35,413 nucleotides of DNA from Hyphomicrobiales bacterium (GTDB lineage Bacteria; Pseudomonadota; Alphaproteobacteria; Rhizobiales; Xanthobacteraceae): positions 1 through 35,413 of the forward strand of contig JACPOA010000090.1 of the NCBI GenBank assembly GCA_016185205.1. The letters run 5' to 3'. Under the pieces are notes generated by a model that saw nothing but the letters and a program-made list of their open reading frames with translations, was not told the DNA's origin and ran no database searches. Below, one piece after another: positions 32,901 through 35,413 of this stretch (its first letter is position 1; every line of letters begins with the position of its first letter). A program made the translations under genes and the position numbers.

Positions 32901-33791
32901 ATGAACTGGATCTCCAACGTCGTCCGCCCGAAGATTCGCAGCTTCCTACGCCGCGAGACGCCGGAAAATCTCTGGATCAAATGTCCGGAGACCGGCCAGC
33001 TTGTGTTCTACAAGGACGTCGAGGCCAACCAGTTCGTCATTCCGAGCTCCAACTATCACATGCGCGTCAGCGCGCCGATGCGGCTGAAACAGATGTTCGA
33101 CGGCGGCACCTGGCTCGATATTGGCGTGCCGGAGGTGTCGATCGATCCGCTCAAGTTCCGCGACGAGCGCCGCTATGTCGACCGTCTCAAGGATGCGCGC
33201 GCCAAGACCGGTCTGCATGACGCGATCAAGCTCGGCCTCGGCAAGCTCGACGGCTTGCCGGTCGTCATCGCGGTGCAGGACTTCGATTTCATGGGCGGCT
33301 CGCTCGGCATGGCGGCGGCCGAAGCGGTGATCAAGGGTATGCAGACCGCGGTGGAAAAGGCCACGCCGTTCATCATGTTCGCGGCTTCCGGCGGCGCGCG
33401 CATGCAGGAAGGCATCCTGTCGCTGATGCAGCTGCCGCGCACCACGGTGGCGGTGCAGATGCTGCGCGAGGCCAAGAAGCCCTACATCGTCGTGCTCACC
33501 AACCCGACCACCGGCGGCGTCACCGCCTCCTATGCGATGCTCGGCGACGTGCACATCGCCGAGCCCGGCGCGCTGATCGGATTCGCCGGCCCGCGCGTGA
33601 TCGAGCAGACCATTCGCGAGAAGCTGCCGGAAGGTTTCCAGCGCGCCGAATATCTCGCCGAGCACGGCATGGTCGACATGGTGGTGCACCGCCACAAGTT
33701 GCGCGCGACGCTGTCCGAGCTGTGCCGGCTGCTGACCAAGGCGCCGGTGGCGGTCGCGCAGCCGCAACTGCCGGTTCCGGCGCACGCGTAG
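32901..33791 (+). CDS. accD: Acetyl-CoA carboxylase carboxyltransferase subunit beta
   Basis: AccD with AccA transfers the carboxyl group from biotin to acetyl-CoA, the committed step of fatty-acid synthesis. The 296-residue product has the crotonase-like core: [56 protein letters not shown] and [18 protein letters not shown]. In place of the four-Cys zinc ribbon it has [14 protein letters not shown] and [14 protein letters not shown], so only one of four Cys remains. I recall the same loss in other Bradyrhizobium-like genomes. It is followed by folC. Confidence 0.97.
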   Translation: MNWISNVVRPKIRSFLRRETPENLWIKCPETGQLVFYKDVEANQFVIPSSNYHMRVSAPMRLKQMFDGGTWLDIGVPEVSIDPLKFRDERRYVDRLKDARAKTGLHDAIKLGLGKLDGLPVVIAVQDFDFMGGSLGMAAAEAVIKGMQTAVEKATPFIMFAASGGARMQEGILSLMQLPRTTVAVQMLREAKKPYIVVLTNPTTGGVTASYAMLGDVHIAEPGALIGFAGPRVIEQTIREKLPEGFQRAEYLAEHGMVDMVVHRHKLRATLSELCRLLTKAPVAVAQPQLPVPAHA

Positions 33792-33805
33792 TTTCATCCG
33801 AGGAC

Positions 33806-33920
33806 GTCATCATCCGCGAAAGCGGATGATCCAGTAGCCCCGGTGTCCTATGATCGGGACGACCGAGATTACTGGATGCCCGCTGGAGCTTGTCCCCGCG
33901 AAGGCGGGGACGGGCATGAC
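33806..33920. repeat. GTCAT...ATGAC palindromic repeat between accD and folC
   Basis: It starts GTCATCATCCGCGAAAGCGG then ATGATCCAGTA and ends TACTGGATGCCCGCTGGAGC ... GGGGACGGGCATGAC. Inner hairpins are CATCCGCGAAAGCGGATG and GTCCCCGCGAAGGCGGGGAC. The termini are as in 1750 and 17721. It ends 11 bases before the folC start. Confidence 0.8.
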
Positions 33921-33931
33921 AGAAAGCTGAA

Positions 33932-35251
33932 ATGACACCCATCGACTCCATCGTCGCGCGGCTGACTGCGCTGCATCCCAAGCGCATCGATCTGTCGCTC
34001 GATCGCGTGCAGCGGCTGCTGGCCGCGCTCGATCACCCTGAACGTAAATTGCCGCCGGTGATCCACGTCGCCGGCACCAACGGCAAGGGCTCCACCATCG
34101 CCTTCCTGCGCGCGATCCTGGAAGCCGCGGGCTTAAGCGTGCACGTCTATACCTCGCCGCATCTGGTGCGCTTCAACGAACGCTTCCGCCTTGCGGCCGA
34201 GGGCGAGGGCAGACTGGTGTCCGACGCCGAGCTGATCGCGACCTTCGCGGAATGCGAACGCGTCAATGCCGGCGAACCGATCACCGTGTTCGAGATCACC
34301 ACCGCGGTCGGTCTTATGCTGTTCGCGCGCCATCCGGCCGACGTGCTGCTGATGGAAGTCGGGCTCGGCGGCCGTCTGGACGCCACCAATGTGGTGGACT
34401 CAGCCCTCGCCACCATCGTCACGCGCATCTCGATCGACCACACCGACTTCCTGGGCGATACGCTCGAGCAGATCGCGGCCGAGAAGGCCGGCATCCTCAA
34501 GCGCGGCGTGCCGGCAATCGTCGCCGCGCAGCCGCGCGACGCGCTGGTCGTGATCGAGCGGCAGGCGGCGCGGCTCAACGCACCGCTCAAGATCGCCGGC
34601 GAGGATTGGACCGCGACCGAGGAGCGCGGCCGTCTGGTCTATCAGGATGAGGCCGGCCTGCTCGATCTGCCGGCACCCAAGCTCTACGGCCGCCACCAGT
34701 TCGAGAACGCTGGGCTTGCCATCGCGGCCTTGCGCGCGATTCCGCAATTCAAAATTGCGCCGGCGGCATACGAGGCCGGTCTGGTCAAGGCGGACTGGCC
34801 GGCGCGGCTGCACCGGCTGAGCGCCGGCGCATTGGTCGAGCTGACGCCGGCGGGCAGCGAGCTGTGGCTGGACGGCGGGCATAATCCGGACGGCGGCCGC
34901 GCCATCGCGGCCGCGCTCGCCGATCTCGAGGAGCGCGTCTCGCGTCCGCTGGTGCTGATTGTCGGCATGCTGGCGAGCAAGGATTGCGAGGGTTTCCTGA
35001 GCAATTTCACCGGGCTGGCGCGCCGGCTGATCGCGGTGCCGGTGCCGGCCGCCGACAAGGGCCTGAGCGCGGAAGCGGTGGCCGCCGCCGCGCGCAGCAT
35101 CGGTCTTTCGGCCACCAGCCGCGACAATCTGAGCGAGGCGCTCGCGGCCGCGCGCAAGCTCGATCTCGATCCGCCGCCGCGCATCCTGATCACCGGCTCG
35201 CTCTATCTGGCCGGCGACGTGCTGCGCGAGAACGGGACGCCGCCGCAGTGA
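33932..35251 (+). CDS. folC: Bifunctional folylpolyglutamate synthase / dihydrofolate synthase
   Basis: FolC adds glutamate to dihydropteroate and then to tetrahydrofolates, retaining folates in the cell. The 439-residue Mur-ligase-type enzyme has IHVAGTNGKGSTIAFLRAIL (P-loop GTNGKGST), HVYTSPHLVRFNERF, LLMEVGLGGRLDATNVV, RISIDHTDFLGDTLEQIAAEKAGILK and, in the C-terminal domain, LDGGHNPDGGRAIA. Length is normal. The ATG at 33932 follows the palindromic repeat after accD. About 25 bases after the stop the left end of an insertion sequence begins. Confidence 0.96.
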   Translation: MTPIDSIVARLTALHPKRIDLSLDRVQRLLAALDHPERKLPPVIHVAGTNGKGSTIAFLRAILEAAGLSVHVYTSPHLVRFNERFRLAAEGEGRLVSDAELIATFAECERVNAGEPITVFEITTAVGLMLFARHPADVLLMEVGLGGRLDATNVVDSALATIVTRISIDHTDFLGDTLEQIAAEKAGILKRGVPAIVAAQPRDALVVIERQAARLNAPLKIAGEDWTATEERGRLVYQDEAGLLDLPAPKLYGRHQFENAGLAIAALRAIPQFKIAPAAYEAGLVKADWPARLHRLSAGALVELTPAGSELWLDGGHNPDGGRAIAAALADLEERVSRPLVLIVGMLASKDCEGFLSNFTGLARRLIAVPVPAADKGLSAEAVAAAARSIGLSATSRDNLSEALAAARKLDLDPPPRILITGSLYLAGDVLRENGTPPQ

Positions 35252-35276
35252 CTTTCTTTATCCCTCCCCTGAAAGG

Positions 35277-35413
35277 CAGGGGAATCGCATGTGTGCGGGG
35301 GCAAGCTATTGCCAGGGAAGGAAAAATTGATTCTGAACGTGTCTCCCGTTTTGGCAGGAGACGATTTTGGACCGCTTTGCAGAATGCTTTTCGCCGTTGG
35401 TCGATCCTCGGAA
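35277..35413 (+). mobile_element. Left end of an ISAs1-family insertion sequence (truncated by window edge)
   Basis: The terminal repeat CAGGGGAATCGCATGT (35277-35292) matches the inverted repeat at 125-140 in 14 of 16 positions. A transposase start with a good ribosome site follows at 35367. The element is in the same orientation as the one at the left edge. The outside flanks differ (CCTGAAAGG here, GCTTGCGGGG after 140), so these look like two separate insertions. Confidence 0.7.
35367..35413 (+). CDS. ISAs1-family transposase, first 15 residues (partial)
   Basis: A TTG start at 35367-35369 has AGGAG (35356-35360) six bases upstream. The visible peptide is (M)DRFAECFSPLVDPR, matching the F-x-x-L-x-DPR opening of ISAs1-family transposases. 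The frame continues past the window. Only a short peptide is visible, so the call leans on the adjacent terminal repeat. Confidence 0.62.
   Translation, partial: MDRFAECFSPLVDPR

Noticed and set aside
35252-35276. Terminator after folC
   Set aside because: The short spacer ends in CCCCTG that could pair with CAGGGG of the IS terminus, but no T run follows, and the right arm belongs to the IS end.

Overview
The window is high-GC alphaproteobacterial chromosome, almost certainly Hyphomicrobiales (Rhizobiales) near the Bradyrhizobium / Rhodopseudomonas / Pseudolabrys group. This rests on gene order (infC-rpmI-rplT-pheS, lptC-lptA-lptB-rpoN-hpf-ptsN, aroA-cmk-rpsA-sppA-ihfB, lapA, trpF-trpB-trpA-accD-folC), on a class II AroA, on an AccD with a degenerate zinc ribbon, and on dispersed palindromic repeats of a kind typical of that group. 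These are inferences from remembered families, not from a search.

Layout. 1-140 is the right end of an ISAs1-family insertion sequence, and 35277-35413 is the left end of an element of the same type. A DUF559 nuclease-like gene lies antisense beside the left edge. 646-3791 (minus) holds translation genes pheS, rplT, rpmI and infC, with a small secreted protein of unknown function inserted on the other strand between rpmI and infC. 3917-6786 (minus) holds two tandem paralogous GT4 glycosyltransferases. 6865-11602 holds an alpha/beta hydrolase, queG and gst (coupled), uppP and an NDUFA9-like NAD(P)-binding protein. 11746-12521 holds tRNA-Leu(CAG) and an RNase D-like exonuclease. 12693-17718 is the LPS-export and nitrogen-regulation cluster lptC-lptA-lptB-rpoN-hpf-ptsN, in which hpf is the short form. 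17841-18814 is a heat-shock unit (hsp20 plus DUF1150) with a good sigma-32-like promoter and a candidate ROSE-type RNA thermometer leader. 18860-22481 holds a mandelate-racemase-like enolase-superfamily protein, a cell-wall hydrolase and a gamma-resorcylate-decarboxylase-like amidohydrolase. 22700-23277 holds tRNA-Ala(GGC) and a TIGR02300 protein. 23504-28848 holds aroA-cmk, rpsA with a clear terminator, sppA and ihfB. 29007-35251 holds lapA, a HEPN/MNT toxin-antitoxin pair coupled to trpF, then trpF-trpB-trpA, accD and folC.

Most genes are housekeeping functions in conserved order: translation, peptidoglycan and LPS assembly, aromatic amino-acid, fatty-acid and folate synthesis. The most unusual content is the IS type shared by both window edges, the HEPN/MNT pair with a degraded nucleotidyltransferase site feeding into trpF, the leader of hsp20, the short hpf, and several families of intergenic palindromes. 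I found no CRISPR array, prophage or clearly novel multi-gene system.
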